Assembly: GCF_008801925.2 (NCBI RefSeq)
Contig: NZ_CP062803.1
Coordinates: 4,092,001 to 4,156,000, forward strand
Length of the DNA stretch: 64,000 nucleotides
Direction of reading: 5' to 3'
Source of the DNA: Cupriavidus basilensis
GTDB lineage: Bacteria > Pseudomonadota > Gammaproteobacteria > Burkholderiales > Burkholderiaceae
This document shows positions 44,623 through 58,443 of this stretch, in pieces. A program made the position numbers and the translations under genes. Within the stretch, counting starts at the first letter, position 1, and each line of letters starts with the position of its first letter. The notes under the pieces were generated by a model. The model made no database searches. It was not told the origin of the DNA and saw nothing but the letters and a program-made list of their open reading frames with translations.

Positions 44623-47600
44623 TCAATAGCGATCGAGGTCGATGTCGATACCCAGCGAACGGATTTCCTTCACCAGCACGTTGAACGATTCCGGCATGCC
44701 GGCATCGATCGAGTGCTCGCCCTTGACGATGTTCTCGTAGACCTTGGTCCGGCCGTTCACGTCATCGGACTTGACCGTCAGCATTTCCTGCAGCACGTAG
44801 GAGGCGCCATATGCTTCCAGCGCCCACACTTCCATTTCACCGAAACGCTGGCCACCGAACTGCGCCTTACCACCCAGCGGCTGCTGGGTCACCAGCGAGT
44901 ACGGGCCGGTCGAACGCGCGTGCATCTTGTCGTCGACCAAGTGGTGCAGCTTCAGCATGTGCATCACGCCGAGCGTAACCGGACGCTCGAACGCTTCGCC
45001 GGTGCGGCCGTCGTGCAGCGTGACCTGTTGCTTGGAAGCGGTCAGGCCCATGTCGCGGGCGATCTCTTCCGGGTACGCCAGGTCCAGCATGCGGCGGATC
45101 TCGTCTTCATGCGCACCGTCGAACACCGGCGTGGCGAACGGGACACCCTTCTTCAGGTTGTTCGCCAGTTCCAGCACTTCAGCGTCCGACAGGCTGTCGA
45201 GGTCTTCCGGCTTGCCGCTCTCGTTGTAGATCTGAGCGAGCAGCGGGCGCAGTTCCTGCGCCTTCGCCTGTGCCTTGAGCATGGAGCCGATACGCTGGCC
45301 CAGGCCGCGCGCGGCCCAGCCCAGGTGGGTTTCCAGAATCTGGCCCACGTTCATCCGCGACGGCACGCCGAGCGGGTTCAGCACGATGTCGGCGGGCGTG
45401 CCGTCGGCCATGTAGGGCATGTCTTCGATCGGGACGATCTTGGACACGACACCCTTGTTGCCGTGACGGCCTGCCATCTTGTCGCCAGGCTGCAGGCGGC
45501 GCTTGACGGCCAGGTACACCTTGACCATCTTGATCACGCCCGGCGGCAGTTCGTCGCCTTGCGTGAGCTTCTTGCGCTTTTCTTCAAAGGCCAGGTCGAA
45601 CTCGTGACGCTTTTGCTCGATAGCTTCCTTGACGGCTTCCAGCTGGGCAGCCACTTCTTCGTCGGCCGGGCGGATGTCGAACCAGTGGTACTTGTCCAGA
45701 TCGGCCAGGTACTCGCGGGTCAGCTTGGCGCCCTTGGACAGCTTCTTCGGACCGCCATTGACGGTCTTGTCGAGCAGCAGGCGTTCCAGACGCTGGAAGG
45801 CATCGCCTTCCACGATACGCAGCTGGTCGTTCAGGTCCAGGCGGTAGCGCTTGAGTTCATCGTCGATGATGGACTGGGCACGCTTGTCGCGGGTCACGCC
45901 TTCGCGGGTGAAGACCTGGACGTCGATCACGATACCGCTCATCCCCGAGGGGACGCGCAGCGAGGTGTCCTTCACGTCCGAAGCCTTCTCGCCGAAGATC
46001 GCGCGCAGCAGCTTTTCTTCCGGGGTCAGCTGGGTCTCGCCCTTGGGCGTGACCTTGCCGACCAGCACGTCGCCGGCTTCCACTTCGGCACCGATGTAGG
46101 TGATGCCGGACTCGTCCAGACGCGCGAGCTGCGCTTCGGCGAGGTTGGAAATGTCGCGGGTGATTTCTTCCGGTCCCAGCTTGGTGTCACGTGCGACGAC
46201 CGACAGTTCCTCGATGTGGATCGAGGTGTAGCGGTCTTCGGCAACCACGCGTTCGGAGATCAGGATCGAGTCTTCGAAGTTGTAGCCGTTCCACGGCATG
46301 AACGCCACCAGCATGTTCTGGCCGAGCGCGAGCTCACCCAGGTCGGTCGATGCGCCGTCGGCGATCACGTCGCCACGGGCGACGAAATCCCCAACCTTGA
46401 CCATCGGACGCTGGTTGATGTTGGTGTTCTGGTTCGAGCGCGTGTACTTGATCAGGTTGTAGATGTCCACGCCGACTTCGCCTGCAACGGCTTCATCGTC
46501 GTTCACACGGATCACGATACGCATGGCATCGACGTAGTCCACCACGCCGCCACGGGTTGCCTGGACGGCAGTACCCGAGTCGACCGCAACGGTACGCTCG
46601 ATGCCGGTACCCACCAGCGGCTTGTCCGGACGCAGGCAAGGCACGGCCTGACGCTGCATGTTGGCGCCCATCAGTGCACGGTTCGCATCATCGTGCTCGA
46701 GGAACGGCACCAGCGATGCCGCGGCCGAGACGATCTGCGAAGGCGCCACGTCGATGTACTGGACGCGGTCCGGCGTGACCATACGGGTTTCCCGCTCGCT
46801 ACCTTCACGCGACGACACCAGTTCGTCGATCAGGGTACCGTCGGCGTCAACCGTCGCGTTGGCCTGCGCCACCACGTACTTGCCTTCTTCAATGGCGGAC
46901 AGGTAGTCGACCTGGTCGGTCAGCTTGCTGTCGACCACCTTGCGGTACGGCGTTTCCAGGAAGCCGTACTCGTTCAGGCGCGCATACAGTGCCAGCGAGT
47001 TGATCAGGCCAATGTTCGGGCCTTCCGGCGTCTCGATCGGGCACACGCGGCCGTAGTGGGTCGGGTGCACGTCACGCACTTCAAAGCCTGCGCGCTCACG
47101 GGTCAAACCGCCCGGGCCCAGTGCGGAGACACGACGCTTGTGCGTGATCTCGGACAGCGGGTTGGTCTGGTCCATAAACTGCGACAGCTGCGACGAACCG
47201 AAGAACTCGCGGATGGCCGACGAAATCGGCTTCGAGTTGATCAGGTCATGCGGCATCAGGTTCTCGGTCTCGGCCTGGCCAAGACGTTCCTTCACGGCGC
47301 GCTCGACGCGCGACAAGCCGGCACGGAACTGGTTTTCGGCCAGTTCGCCAACGCAGCGGACGCGACGATTGCCCAGGTGATCGATGTCATCGACCTCACC
47401 CTTGCCGTTGCGCAGGTTGACCAGGATCTTGATGGTCTCGAGGATGTCCTCGTCCTGCAGCACCATGCTGCCTTCACCGCTCGGGCGGCCCAGGCGGCTG
47501 TTGACCTTCATGCGGCCAACGCGCGACAGGTCGTACGACTCTTCGCTGTAGAACAGGCGCTGGAACAGGGCTTCCACCGCGTCTTCGGTCGGCGGCTCGC

Positions 47601-48729
47601 CGGGACGCATCATGCGGTAGATCGCGATACGCGCAGCGGTCTGGTCGGCGGTGTCGTCCACGCGCAGCGTCTGCGACATGTACGGACCTTGGTCCAGATC
47701 GTTGGTGTACAGGGTCTGGATCTGCTTGACACCGGCTTCGCGCAGGTTTTCCAGCACGGTTTCGGTCAGCTCGTCATTAGCGTTGGCAATCACCTCACCG
47801 GTATCCGGGTCGATGATGTTCTTCGCCAGCACGCGGCCGAGCAGGTAGTCTTCCGGCACGCTGATCAGCTTGGTACCGGCGGAATCCAGGTCGCGGATGT
47901 GCTTTGCGTTGATCCGCTTGTCCTTCTCCACGACGACACGGCCGTCCTTGTCGGCGATGTCGAAGCGCGCGACTTCGCCGCGCAGACGCTCGGGCACGAA
48001 TTCCATCTGCGCGCCTTCCGACTGCAGGGTGAAATTGTCGAACACGAAGAAGTGCGCGAGGATTTGCTCGGGCGTCAGGCCAATCGACTTCAGCAGGATC
48101 GTGACCGGCATCTTGCGGCGACGGTCAACGCGGAAGTACAGGATGTCCTTCGGGTCGAACTCGAAGTCGAGCCAAGAGCCGCGGTAAGGAATAATCCGTG
48201 CCGAGAACAGCAGCTTGCCCGAGCTGTGGGTCTTGCCCTTGTCGTGTTCGAAGAATACGCCAGGCGAACGGTGGAGCTGCGAAACAATCACACGCTCGGT
48301 ACCGTTGATGACAAAAGAGCCGGTCGACGTCATGAGCGGAATTTCGCCCATGTAGACTTCCTGTTCCTTGACTTCCTTGACCTTGCCCGGATTTTCCCGA
48401 TCGTTGATGATCAGGCGTACCTTGGCACGCAAAGCCGAGTGGAAGGTCAGGCCACGCTGTTGACATTCCTTGACGTCGAACGGCGGGTTGGAGAGGTGGT
48501 AGGAGACGAACTCCATACGGGCGAGCCCGTTGTGCGACACAATCGGGAAGATTGCACTGAAAGCCGCTTGCAGGCCCTCGGTTTTGCGACGTGAGGGTGG
48601 CGCACCCTCTTGCAGAAACTGAGCGTAGGATTCAATCTGGGTGGCAAGCAGGAAAGGAACCTGATGAACCGTCGCGCGCTTCGCAAAACTTTTGCGAATG
48701 CGCTTCTTTTCGGTGAAGCTGTACGCCAT
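44623..48729 (-). CDS. rpoB: DNA-directed RNA polymerase subunit beta
   Basis: This 1368-residue subunit begins [18 protein letters not shown]. The rifampicin region reads [19 protein letters not shown] and then [10 protein letters not shown], with the usual Asp, His and Ser residues, so no common resistance change is seen. The C-terminal switch region has [15 protein letters not shown] and [20 protein letters not shown]. The gene is preceded by a 411-base gap after rplL that contains attenuator-like hairpins. Confidence 0.98.
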   Translation of the reverse strand: MAYSFTEKKRIRKSFAKRATVHQVPFLLATQIESYAQFLQEGAPPSRRKTEGLQAAFSAIFPIVSHNGLARMEFVSYHLSNPPFDVKECQQRGLTFHSALRAKVRLIINDRENPGKVKEVKEQEVYMGEIPLMTSTGSFVINGTERVIVSQLHRSPGVFFEHDKGKTHSSGKLLFSARIIPYRGSWLDFEFDPKDILYFRVDRRRKMPVTILLKSIGLTPEQILAHFFVFDNFTLQSEGAQMEFVPERLRGEVARFDIADKDGRVVVEKDKRINAKHIRDLDSAGTKLISVPEDYLLGRVLAKNIIDPDTGEVIANANDELTETVLENLREAGVKQIQTLYTNDLDQGPYMSQTLRVDDTADQTAARIAIYRMMRPGEPPTEDAVEALFQRLFYSEESYDLSRVGRMKVNSRLGRPSGEGSMVLQDEDILETIKILVNLRNGKGEVDDIDHLGNRRVRCVGELAENQFRAGLSRVERAVKERLGQAETENLMPHDLINSKPISSAIREFFGSSQLSQFMDQTNPLSEITHKRRVSALGPGGLTRERAGFEVRDVHPTHYGRVCPIETPEGPNIGLINSLALYARLNEYGFLETPYRKVVDSKLTDQVDYLSAIEEGKYVVAQANATVDADGTLIDELVSSREGSERETRMVTPDRVQYIDVAPSQIVSAAASLVPFLEHDDANRALMGANMQRQAVPCLRPDKPLVGTGIERTVAVDSGTAVQATRGGVVDYVDAMRIVIRVNDDEAVAGEVGVDIYNLIKYTRSNQNTNINQRPMVKVGDFVARGDVIADGASTDLGELALGQNMLVAFMPWNGYNFEDSILISERVVAEDRYTSIHIEELSVVARDTKLGPEEITRDISNLAEAQLARLDESGITYIGAEVEAGDVLVGKVTPKGETQLTPEEKLLRAIFGEKASDVKDTSLRVPSGMSGIVIDVQVFTREGVTRDKRAQSIIDDELKRYRLDLNDQLRIVEGDAFQRLERLLLDKTVNGGPKKLSKGAKLTREYLADLDKYHWFDIRPADEEVAAQLEAVKEAIEQKRHEFDLAFEEKRKKLTQGDELPPGVIKMVKVYLAVKRRLQPGDKMAGRHGNKGVVSKIVPIEDMPYMADGTPADIVLNPLGVPSRMNVGQILETHLGWAARGLGQRIGSMLKAQAKAQELRPLLAQIYNESGKPEDLDSLSDAEVLELANNLKKGVPFATPVFDGAHEDEIRRMLDLAYPEEIARDMGLTASKQQVTLHDGRTGEAFERPVTLGVMHMLKLHHLVDDKMHARSTGPYSLVTQQPLGGKAQFGGQRFGEMEVWALEAYGASYVLQEMLTVKSDDVNGRTKVYENIVKGEHSIDAGMPESFNVLVKEIRSLGIDIDLDRY

Positions 48730-49140
48730 GGGATCTCCGAATCATCGCAGGGCTGGCTGGACCTGGCGCAGCACCTGAGGTGTTCAGCGACTGGGAGGGG
48801 ATTTGGCGGTTGGCCGCTACCAACCTCTGGCTGACGGTGTCCGCACGCTGCGAGCCGGCAGAAACGACGCAATGCGTCATACCGGCCCGGGGGACACCCG
48901 ACCAAACTTGTCTTCTGCAGTCGGTTCAGAAGACAAACATCAGCAACCACCTAGTGTGCCACTGATGTTTGGCCTCTGCTCAAGCTTAGGCATACGCCCT
49001 GCTTTCAAGCATCGTTTGCGCCACTTTTCCACGCTTTCGAGTGCACAGTAAAACACACATCGCAGAAGCGCAAAAAGGCTGGCGCCGGGAATCTCCCTTT
49101 GCCAGCCCCATTCGCGTGCCAAAAGGCACGCGAGTACAGC
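48730..49140 (-). other. 411-base rplL-rpoB intergenic region
   Basis: In E. coli this gap holds an attenuator and an RNase III site that reduce rpoBC relative to rplJL. Here the rplL-proximal end has two hairpins (49077-49133), and the rest is non-coding with no clear promoter seen. Confidence 0.6.
49071..49133 (-). terminator. Tandem hairpins, probable rplL-rpoB attenuator
   Basis: On the minus strand TCGCGTGCC and GGCACGCGA form a perfect stem with a TTTT loop (49112-49133). Next, GGCTGGC pairs with GCCAGCC (49077-49107) and is followed by TTTTTG. The second is terminator-like and lies about 35 bases after the rplL stop, where partial termination is expected. Confidence 0.75.
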
Positions 49141-49512
49141 TTACTTGACTTCGACCTTCGCGCCGGCTTCTTCCAGCTTCTTCTTGGCGTCAGCTGCAGC
49201 AGCCTTGTCCACGCCTTCCTTGACAGCCTTCGGTGCGCCGTCAACCAGATCCTTGGCTTCCTTCAGGCCCAGGCCGGTGATTTCGCGAACAGCCTTAATC
49301 ACGCCAACCTTGTTTGCGCCGATTTCCGACAGGATAACGTTGAACTCGGTTTGCTCTTCAGCGGCAGCAGCGCCTGCGCCCGGGGCAGCAGCCACGGCCA
49401 TCGAAGCGGCGGACACGCCAAACTTTTCTTCGAACGCCTTGACCAGGTCGTTCAGTTCCATCACGGACATCGAGCCTACGGCTTCGAGGATGTCGTCTTT
49501 GCTGATTGCCAT
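49141..49512 (-). CDS. rplL: 50S ribosomal protein L7/L12
   Basis: This 123-residue protein forms the flexible stalk that recruits translation factors. The N-terminal dimerisation part ([20 protein letters not shown]), Ala/Gly-rich hinge near residues 38-52 and C-terminal domain ([21 protein letters not shown]) are as expected. It follows rplJ by 76 bases. Confidence 0.98.
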   Translation of the reverse strand: MAISKDDILEAVGSMSVMELNDLVKAFEEKFGVSAASMAVAAAPGAGAAAAEEQTEFNVILSEIGANKVGVIKAVREITGLGLKEAKDLVDGAPKAVKEGVDKAAAADAKKKLEEAGAKVEVK

Positions 49513-49588
49513 TTGGAATACTCCTGCTAAATGTGATTCGGTATCGGTAATGCGATCTTGATGAGCCAGGCTGCGAAAGGCTTACGCC

Positions 49589-50137
49589 TTAAGCAGCTGC
49601 GCCTTCGCTCTCGGCGGCGGCGGCAGCGCCTTCGCCTTCGGCAGGGGCGCCTTCGCTCTTCTTGGCGGCCAGTGCAGCCAGCAGACGGGCGAAGCCCGAC
49701 ACCGGTGCCTGCATCACGCCAAGCAGCTGAGCAATCAGTTCGTCACGGCTCGGGATCGAGGCCAGTGCCTTGACGGCAGCAGCATCGAGCACATTGCCAT
49801 CGTACGACGCTGCGCGCAGAACCAACTTGTCGTTGGTCTTGGCAAAGTCGTTCAGAACCTTGGCCGACGACACTGCATCTTCGGAAATACCGTAGATCAG
49901 CGGACCGGTCATTTGCTCTGCGAGGCCGGCAAACGGCGTGCCTTCCACGGCGCGGCGTGCCAGCGTGTTCTTCAGAACACGCAGGTACACGCCTTGCTCG
50001 CGGGCCTTGGCGCGCAGCTTGGTCAGATCGCCAACCGCAATGCCGCGATATTCGGCTACGACGATGGTCTGGGCTTTAGCGACTTGCGCCGAAACCTCAG
50101 CAACGACGGCCTTCTTATCTTCAATATTAAGTGGCAC
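49589..50137 (-). CDS. rplJ: 50S ribosomal protein L10
   Basis: This 182-residue protein anchors L7/L12 dimers to the ribosome and in E. coli represses its own leader. [20 protein letters not shown] and [23 protein letters not shown] are typical. The start codon is GTG at 50137, with GGAG seven bases upstream. The end is an Ala/Glu-rich tail of about 25 residues ([19 protein letters not shown]), making it longer than the E. coli protein (165). Confidence 0.97.
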   Translation of the reverse strand: MPLNIEDKKAVVAEVSAQVAKAQTIVVAEYRGIAVGDLTKLRAKAREQGVYLRVLKNTLARRAVEGTPFAGLAEQMTGPLIYGISEDAVSSAKVLNDFAKTNDKLVLRAASYDGNVLDAAAVKALASIPSRDELIAQLLGVMQAPVSGFARLLAALAAKKSEGAPAEGEGAAAAAESEGAAA

Positions 50138-50566
50138 GGTTAAGCTCCAAAACGATGCTTGTCCCCCGGATCGTCCGGGGCACGCACATCAGTCCAAACG
50201 AACGGCGTCCGATTTGGCCCGAATCACCCGGGTCATTGCCCGGATTCTTCAATCCCTCGGGTGCGCCATCTGCGCTGGTGGGCCGGGAGGCGTCGCGGCA
50301 GGCCGAAGCCACGCTGCGTACGTTCCGTCCGATTAAGGCGAGGCAGCCAACCTACGGCCGCACCCGCCACCAGCGGTCTTTGATAACCAGCGGTGCCTGC
50401 CGCGCTTGCGCGCCGGCGGGCACCACTGCCCAAAGCCTTGCTCCTTCATCCTGCGGTGTCCTACCGGGCACCGCCTGATTCGGGAGACGATCCCGGCCTG
50501 GGCCAGGATCCTCAATTCTTTACGCTGGGCGACGTTATCGGGTCCGCCCTGCGGTTGCCGCCAGCC
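50138..50566 (-). promoter_or_regulatory. 429-base rplJ leader, likely L10-binding regulatory region
   Basis: This long untranslated gap between rplA and rplJ matches the place where L10-L7/L12 binds to control its own operon in E. coli. It contains several GC-rich hairpins, for example CCCCGGA/TCCGGGG (about 50163-50180) just before the rplJ ribosome binding site. The exact L10 site was not identified by eye. Confidence 0.5.
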
Positions 50567-51262
50567 TTAGGCCGACAGCGAAGCCTGTTCCACGCGAACG
50601 CCAACGCCCATGGTGGACGAAACAGCGATCTTGCGCAGGTACACGCCCTTGCTGGTAGCCGGCTTCGACTTCACCAGGGCTTCGATCAGCGCGCTCAGGT
50701 TGCGCTTCAGATCGGCGTCCTGGAACGAACGGCGGCCAATGGTGGCGTGGATGATACCGGCCTTGTCGACACGGTATTGCACCTGACCGGCCTTGGCGTT
50801 CTTCACAGCCTGGGCAACGTCGGGGGTAACCGTACCAACCTTCGGGTTCGGCATCAGGCCGCGCGGGCCCAGGATCTGGCCCAGCGTACCAACGATACGC
50901 ATCGTGTCCGGCGAAGCGATCACGACGTCGAAGTTCAGGTTGCCGGCCTTGACTTGTTCAGCCAGGTCTTCCATACCGACGATCTCGGCGCCAGCTGCCT
51001 TGGCGGCTTCAGCCTTTTCACCTTGGGCGAACACAGCCACGCGAACCGACTTGCCGGTACCGGCAGGCAGCACGACGGAGCCACGAACCACCTGGTCCGA
51101 CTTCTTCGCATCGATGCCGAGTTGCACGGCAACGTCGATGGATTCGTCGAACTTGGCCGATGCGCAACCCTTCACCAGGCCCAGGGCCTCGTCGATCGGG
51201 TAGAACTTGGTGCGCTCGATCTTCGCCTTGTTCGCGGCGGTGCGCTTGGAAACCTTAGCCAT
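50567..51262 (-). CDS. rplA: 50S ribosomal protein L1
   Basis: This 231-residue protein forms the L1 stalk that moves deacylated tRNA; in E. coli it represses the rplK-rplA m[42 protein letters not shown] and [18 protein letters not shown] are diagnostic. It begins immediately after rplK (no gap between stop and start codons). Confidence 0.98.
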   Translation of the reverse strand: MAKVSKRTAANKAKIERTKFYPIDEALGLVKGCASAKFDESIDVAVQLGIDAKKSDQVVRGSVVLPAGTGKSVRVAVFAQGEKAEAAKAAGAEIVGMEDLAEQVKAGNLNFDVVIASPDTMRIVGTLGQILGPRGLMPNPKVGTVTPDVAQAVKNAKAGQVQYRVDKAGIIHATIGRRSFQDADLKRNLSALIEALVKSKPATSKGVYLRKIAVSSTMGVGVRVEQASLSA

Positions 51263-51694
51263 TTACAGACCCTCCACGGTGATGCCCATCGAGCGAGCCG
51301 AACCGGCGATCGTACGGACAGCAGCGTCCAGATCGGCAGCGGTCAGGTCAGCGTTCTTTGCCTTGGCGATTTCTTCAGCCTGGGCACGCGTGATCTTGCC
51401 AACCTTGTCGGTGTGCGGCTTGGCCGAACCCTTGGTCAGGCCAGCTGCCTTCTTGATCAGAACGGTCGCCGGGGGCGACTTCATCACGAAGGTGAAGCTC
51501 TTGTCGGCGAAGGCGGTAATCACCACCGGCACCGGCAGGCCGGGTTCCATGCCTTGGGTCTGCGCGTTGAACGCCTTGCAGAACTCCATGATGTTCAGAC
51601 CGCGTTGACCCAGTGCGGGGCCCACGGGCGGGGAGGGATTTGCCTTACCAGCCGGAATTTGCAGCTTGATAAAGCCAATGATCTTCTTGGCCAT
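51263..51694 (-). CDS. rplK: 50S ribosomal protein L11
   Basis: This 143-residue protein lies in the GTPase-associated centre and is needed for RelA activation. [41 protein letters not shown] and the C-terminal [16 protein letters not shown] are diagnostic. I chose the ATG at 51694; a longer frame to 51775 has no support. It follows nusG by 198 bases. Confidence 0.98.
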   Translation of the reverse strand: MAKKIIGFIKLQIPAGKANPSPPVGPALGQRGLNIMEFCKAFNAQTQGMEPGLPVPVVITAFADKSFTFVMKSPPATVLIKKAAGLTKGSAKPHTDKVGKITRAQAEEIAKAKNADLTAADLDAAVRTIAGSARSMGITVEGL

Positions 51695-51892
51695 ATTTAC
51701 TCCAATCCGGACCGCTTCCTGACGGAATGCGATCCTGTTGAGTCGTAGCGCGCTATCGCCGCAGGGATGGTTCATCCACCCCAGCCAGCCTCACGCTCCT
51801 CTTGTGGCCAGCCCCTTTCGAGACTGGCCGCTGCATTTTTCGCCGACCTTGCGGCCAGCATAAAACGCGAAAACCTGAACCGCTTAAACCAC

Positions 51893-52474
51893 TTAGACCT
51901 TCTCGACCTGGCCGAACTCGAGCTCGACCGGCGTGGCGCGCCCGAAGATAGTGACCGAGACGCGCAAGCGCGATTTCTCGTAGTTCACTTCCTCGACATT
52001 GCCGTTGAAGTCGGTGAAAGGGCCGTCCTTGACGCGAACCATTTCGCCCACTTCGAAGAGCGTCTTGGGACGCGGCTTCTCGACCCCTTCCTGCATCTGG
52101 GTCATGATCTTGTCGACTTCCTTCTGGGAAATCGGGCTCGGGCGATTGCGCGCACCGCCGACGAAGCCAGTGACCTTGCTGGTGTTCTTCACCAGGTGCC
52201 AGGTCTCATCGGTCATTTCCATCTCGACCAGCACGTACCCCGGGAAGAAGCGACGCTCGGTGACAGACTTCTGCCCACCCTTGATTTCAACGACTTCTTC
52301 GGACGGGACCAGGATGCGGCCAAACTTGTCCTGCATTTCGGCGCGCTCGATGCGCTCCTGCAGCGCGCGCTGCACACTCTTTTCCATGCCGGAATAGGCG
52401 TGCACCACATACCAGCGCTTCTTCGACGAAGGCGATTCAGCTGCGGGGACTTCCTGTTGTGCGTTATCCGTCAT
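51893..52474 (-). CDS. nusG: Transcription termination/antitermination protein NusG
   Basis: This 193-residue protein binds RNA polymerase and links it to Rho or to ribosomal S10. The NGN domain ([19 protein letters not shown], residues 19-37, and [20 protein letters not shown]) and the C-terminal KOW motif ([20 protein letters not shown]) are typical. It follows secE by ten bases. Confidence 0.98.
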   Translation of the reverse strand: MTDNAQQEVPAAESPSSKKRWYVVHAYSGMEKSVQRALQERIERAEMQDKFGRILVPSEEVVEIKGGQKSVTERRFFPGYVLVEMEMTDETWHLVKNTSKVTGFVGGARNRPSPISQKEVDKIMTQMQEGVEKPRPKTLFEVGEMVRVKDGPFTDFNGNVEEVNYEKSRLRVSVTIFGRATPVELEFGQVEKV

Positions 52475-52484
52475 GTTCTATCCT

Positions 52485-52865
52485 TCATTTCCAGCCCAGC
52501 ACGAGCGAAAAGATGACCCACTCGATGAGCTTGTCCGCAGACCACAGGAACACGGCCATGATCACGACAAAGACAAACACCAGGCCCGTCATCTGCCCGG
52601 CTTCCTTGCGGGTGGGCCAAACGACCTTGCGGACTTCGCGATACGATTCCTTGGAGAAACCGATGAAGTCCTTGCCTGGCGCCGATACCAGCGCGACCAC
52701 CACGCCCAGCGCAATGCCGCCGAACAGCGCAGCGCCACGCACGTAGGAGGGTTGCTGTGCCAGGGCATAGAAACCGATGACGCCGGCAACCACCAGTAGC
52801 ACCGCGGCGCCAAGCAACCACTTACCACTGGCGGCGTTGACGGTTTCGACGTTGGGATTGGCCAT
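52485..52865 (-). CDS. secE: Protein translocase subunit SecE
   Basis: This 126-residue protein is the small clamp of the SecYEG channel. It has three hydrophobic segments (near residues 16-34, 40-60 and 92-115) as in E. coli, with the conserved cytoplasmic region FIGFSKESYREVRKVVWPTRKE before the last one. I chose the ATG at 52865; an upstream TTG is less likely. Its partner SecY lies at 16.8-18.2 kb. Confidence 0.97.
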   Translation of the reverse strand: MANPNVETVNAASGKWLLGAAVLLVVAGVIGFYALAQQPSYVRGAALFGGIALGVVVALVSAPGKDFIGFSKESYREVRKVVWPTRKEAGQMTGLVFVFVVIMAVFLWSADKLIEWVIFSLVLGWK

Positions 52866-52883
52866 GTTTCGCAAACGAGACTA

Positions 52884-52918
52884 AGCCGCGTCACGATACT
52901 CTCTATCGCGACGCGGCT
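52884..52918 (-). promoter_or_regulatory. Hairpin between tRNA-Trp and secE
   Basis: AGCCGCGTC and GACGCGGCT form a perfect nine-pair stem around a 17-base loop. The following bases (TTAGTC) are not a T-run. It may be a processing site releasing tRNA-Trp from secE-nusG mRNA, or a weak terminator. Confidence 0.45.
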
Positions 52919-52926
52919 GATTGAAT

Positions 52927-53002
52927 TGGCAGGGGCAGAGGGAATCGAACCCCCAACCTTCGGTTTTGGAGACCGACGCTCTGCCAGTTGAGCTATACCC
53001 CT
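52927..53002 (-). tRNA. tRNA-Trp (anticodon CCA)
   Basis: The minus strand folds as a 76-base cloverleaf with encoded CCA end. The acceptor AGGGGTA pairs with TGCCCCT, the D arm contains GCTCAACTGGCAGAGC, the anticodon loop CTCCAAA gives CCA, and the T loop is TTCGATT. It lies between tuf and secE, the common order in betaproteobacteria. Confidence 0.97.
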
Positions 53003-53046
53003 AAAACAACTTTGGGGTCGGCGATGAGGCCAACCCCTCTGGCAAC

Positions 53047-53072
53047 GAATACGGCCGGTTGGTGCCGTATTC
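53047..53072 (-). promoter_or_regulatory. Hairpin between tuf and tRNA-Trp
   Basis: GAATACGGC and GCCGTATTC make a perfect nine-pair stem with an eight-base loop, 15 bases after the tuf stop codon. No T-run follows, so an RNA processing or stability role is more likely than termination. Confidence 0.5.
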
Positions 53073-53086
53073 GCTGTTCGACTTTA

Positions 53087-54277
53087 TCAGTCGAGGATCT
53101 TTGCCACGACGCCGGCGCCGACGGTACGACCGCCTTCACGGATAGCGAAACGCAGGCCTTCTTCCATGGCGATCGGGGCAATCAGCTTGACCGTGATCGA
53201 CACGTTGTCACCCGGCATGACCATTTCCTTGTCCTTCGGCAGCTCGATCGAGCCGGTCACGTCGGTCGTACGGAAGTAGAACTGCGGGCGGTAGTTGTTG
53301 AAGAACGGGGTGTGGCGGCCGCCTTCGTCCTTCGACAAGATGTAGACCTCGCCGGTGAAGTGCGTGTGCGGCTTGATCGAACCCGGCTTGCACAGCACTT
53401 GGCCGCGCTCGACGTCTTCGCGCTTCGTGCCGCGCAGCAGCAGACCCACGTTGTCGCCAGCTTGACCTTGGTCCAGCAGCTTGCGGAACATTTCCACGCC
53501 GGTGCAGATGGTCTTGACCGTCGGCTTGATACCAACGATTTCGATTTCTTCACCAACCTTGATGATGCCGCGCTCGATACGACCGGTCACAACCGTGCCA
53601 CGGCCCGAGATCGAGAACACGTCTTCCACCGGCATCAGGAAGGTACCGTCGATGGCACGTTCCGGCGTCGGGATGTAGCTGTCCAGCTGTTCGGCCAGGG
53701 CCAGAATGGCTTGCTCGCCCAGTTCGCCCTTGTCGCCTTCCAGTGCCAGCTTGGCCGAACCCTTGATGATCGGGGTGTCGTCGCCGGGGAATTCGTACTT
53801 GGACAGGAGCTCGCGCACTTCCATTTCGACCAGCTCGAGCAGCTCGGCGTCGTCGACCATGTCGCACTTGTTCAGGAACACGATGATGTAAGGCACGCCA
53901 ACCTGGCGGGCCAGCAGGATGTGTTCGCGGGTCTGGGGCATGGGGCCGTCAGCAGCCGAGCACACCAGGATCGCGCCGTCCATCTGTGCGGCGCCCGTGA
54001 TCATGTTCTTCACATAGTCAGCGTGGCCCGGGCAGTCAACGTGTGCGTAGTGGCGGTTAGCCGTTTCGTACTCGACGTGTGCGGTGTTGATGGTAATACC
54101 GCGTGCCTTTTCTTCCGGCGCTGCGTCGATTTCGTCGTACTTCTTGGCCGAACCGCCAAACTTGGCTGCCAGCACCGTAGCAATTGCTGCCGTCAGGGTG
54201 GTCTTACCATGGTCAACGTGACCGATCGTACCAACGTTCACGTGCGGTTTAGTCCGCGAGAACTTTTCCTTTGCCAT
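53087..54277 (-). CDS. tuf: Elongation factor Tu, intact copy
   Basis: This 396-residue GTPase brings aminoacyl-tRNA to the ribosome. All motifs are in place: [10 protein letters not shown] (G1), [13 protein letters not shown] (switch I), [10 protein letters not shown] (G3) and NKCDMVDD (G4); the second and third domains are complete. It ends TGA, while the copy at 33-34 kb ends TAA. It lies within the tRNA-Tyr/Gly/Thr-tuf-Trp cluster, the typical tufB arrangement, and shares long stretches of identity with the other copy, as expected from gene conversion. Confidence 0.98.
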   Translation of the reverse strand: MAKEKFSRTKPHVNVGTIGHVDHGKTTLTAAIATVLAAKFGGSAKKYDEIDAAPEEKARGITINTAHVEYETANRHYAHVDCPGHADYVKNMITGAAQMDGAILVCSAADGPMPQTREHILLARQVGVPYIIVFLNKCDMVDDAELLELVEMEVRELLSKYEFPGDDTPIIKGSAKLALEGDKGELGEQAILALAEQLDSYIPTPERAIDGTFLMPVEDVFSISGRGTVVTGRIERGIIKVGEEIEIVGIKPTVKTICTGVEMFRKLLDQGQAGDNVGLLLRGTKREDVERGQVLCKPGSIKPHTHFTGEVYILSKDEGGRHTPFFNNYRPQFYFRTTDVTGSIELPKDKEMVMPGDNVSITVKLIAPIAMEEGLRFAIREGGRTVGAGVVAKILD

Positions 54278-54320
54278 TTCGCGACTCCTGTGTCGGTAGC
54301 GATATTGCTAGTGCGGTATT

Positions 54321-54395
<75 letters not shown>

Positions 54396-54441
54396 GAAAC
54401 TTGAATGCTGCTTTTTTAGAACTGCAAGAACCCGGGCAATC

Positions 54442-54515
54442 TGGAGCGGGTGAAGGGAATCGAACCCTCGTCGTAAGCTTGGAAGGCTTCTGCTCTACCA
54501 TTGAGCTACACCCGC
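54442..54515 (-). tRNA. tRNA-Gly (anticodon TCC)
   Basis: The minus strand gives a 74-base cloverleaf with encoded CCA. The acceptor GCGGGTG pairs with CACCCGC, and the anticodon loop CTTCCAA gives TCC. It lies between tRNA-Tyr and tRNA-Thr. Confidence 0.97.
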
Positions 54516-54578
54516 CGGGTTACCACGCTTTCTGCTTCACCGACACCTGCCGGGTACTCACTACTGCTTTGCAATTCT

Positions 54579-54664
54579 TGGTGGAGAGGGTTGGATTCGA
54601 ACCAACGTAGGCGTAAGCCAACAGATTTACAGTCTGCCCCCTTTAGCCACTCGGGCACCTCTCC
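54579..54664 (-). tRNA. tRNA-Tyr (anticodon GTA)
   Basis: The minus strand gives an 86-base class II tRNA with a long variable arm and encoded CCA. The acceptor GGAGAGG pairs with CCTCTCC, and the anticodon loop CTGTAAA gives GTA. It is the first gene of the tRNA-tuf operon, just after its promoter. Confidence 0.97.
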
Positions 54665-54678
54665 GCAGTGAACTTCTG

Positions 54679-54707
54679 ATTATGGTGTAACTTTCCTTGG
54701 CTGTCAA
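54679..54707 (-). promoter_or_regulatory. Near-consensus promoter of the tRNA-Tyr/Gly/Thr-tuf operon
   Basis: On the minus strand a perfect TTGACA is followed after 17 bases by CATAAT. The start would be about eight bases before mature tRNA-Tyr. It is among the strongest promoters in the window. Confidence 0.9.
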
Positions 54708-54960
54708 GCACTTTCCGTACTATGCAGAGTAGGGAAGGACAGGCCTTGGAACGTTGACCTGGCACCAGCTAGGCTGCCCGATCGCACCATCATCGTCGGC
54801 ATTCGATAAAGAACACCTTCACCCTATAGGGGCTCGCCAGAGGCTCTAGAACGGCTTCTGGCGGCCTCTCGGGCCTCGCTTTGACCGGTGGCTGGCCACC
54901 GGGCTGGCGGGCCTGGCGGCCGCCGGAGCCTGATCGAGCAAAATCGCCGCCACAAAAGCA

Positions 54961-54992
54961 AAACCCCCCAGTACTTTCGTACTGGGGGGTTT
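54961..54992 (-). terminator. rRNA operon terminator
   Basis: A perfect 14-pair stem (AAACCCCCCAGTAC with its complement) closes with a GAAA tetraloop on the minus strand and is followed by TTTTG-rich sequence. It lies about ten bases after the 5S gene. Confidence 0.95.
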
Positions 54993-55000
54993 CAAGGGAG

Positions 55001-55116
55001 AGCCTGGCGATTACCTACTTTCACACGGGTATCCGCACTATCATCGGCGTGGAGTCGTTTCACGGTCCTGTTCGGGATGGGAAGGGGTGGTTCCAACTCG
55101 CTATGGTCACCAGGCA
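55001..55116 (-). rRNA. rrf: 5S ribosomal RNA
   Basis: The minus strand begins TGCCTGGTGACCATAGCGAG and ends ATCGCCAGGCT, with the two ends pairing as helix I. The internal segments CCCATCCCGAACAGG and GATGATAGTG are typical of 5S RNA. The ends are accurate to a base or two. It is the last gene of the operon. Confidence 0.96.
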
Positions 55117-55250
55117 TAAACGGTGGCCGCGTTGAGGTGTGCTCAACGCAGCGAATAGGGATGTAGTAGGGGTTGTGCGTATCGGCCAAGCTGCTTGTTA
55201 CTGCGGCAGCGGCACGCGACACTCACACCAGGTAGAAACACACTGGTTAT

Positions 55251-58128
<2,878 letters not shown>

Positions 58129-58314
58129 CTATAACGAGTGTGTCTCAAACTTGCGTTCAAGCCGTGCTCGCTACAGGATGAGTTCTCGCATTTGTGCCGT
58201 ATTCCAAGTCATCTTTCGATCACTTAAATACATTTTGGTTGATACAATCACAACCCGGTATCGTGTTTTTACTGCAGCGTCTCATCAACGCTCACGACAC
58301 CTTTACTACATCCC

Positions 58315-58331
58315 ATATTGTTAAAGAACAG
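58315..58331 (-). promoter_or_regulatory. boxA antitermination site in 16S-23S spacer
   Basis: On the minus strand TGTTCTTTAACAATA matches the boxA element bound by NusB-S10 to prevent Rho termination of rRNA transcripts. It lies between tRNA-Ala and 23S, a standard place. Confidence 0.8.
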
Positions 58332-58443
58332 CCGTGCGAAACTGCGTCTCGCAACGTCTTGGCCAAGGCCAAAGGCAAACGCTCAATCCTAAGCGCTTGC
58401 CTTTGACGACCAATCCAAGGAGCACACCGAAGTGCGAGGTAAT

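Noticed and set aside
44713..48594. Very long open frame on the plus strand opposite rpoB
   Set aside because: Antisense shadow of rpoB with no protein signature and His/Gln/Arg-rich composition typical of such frames.
54838..54875. Inverted repeat GCCAGAGGC/GCTTCTGGC as a terminator
   Set aside because: Mismatched arms and no T-run; it lies beyond the strong rRNA terminator.
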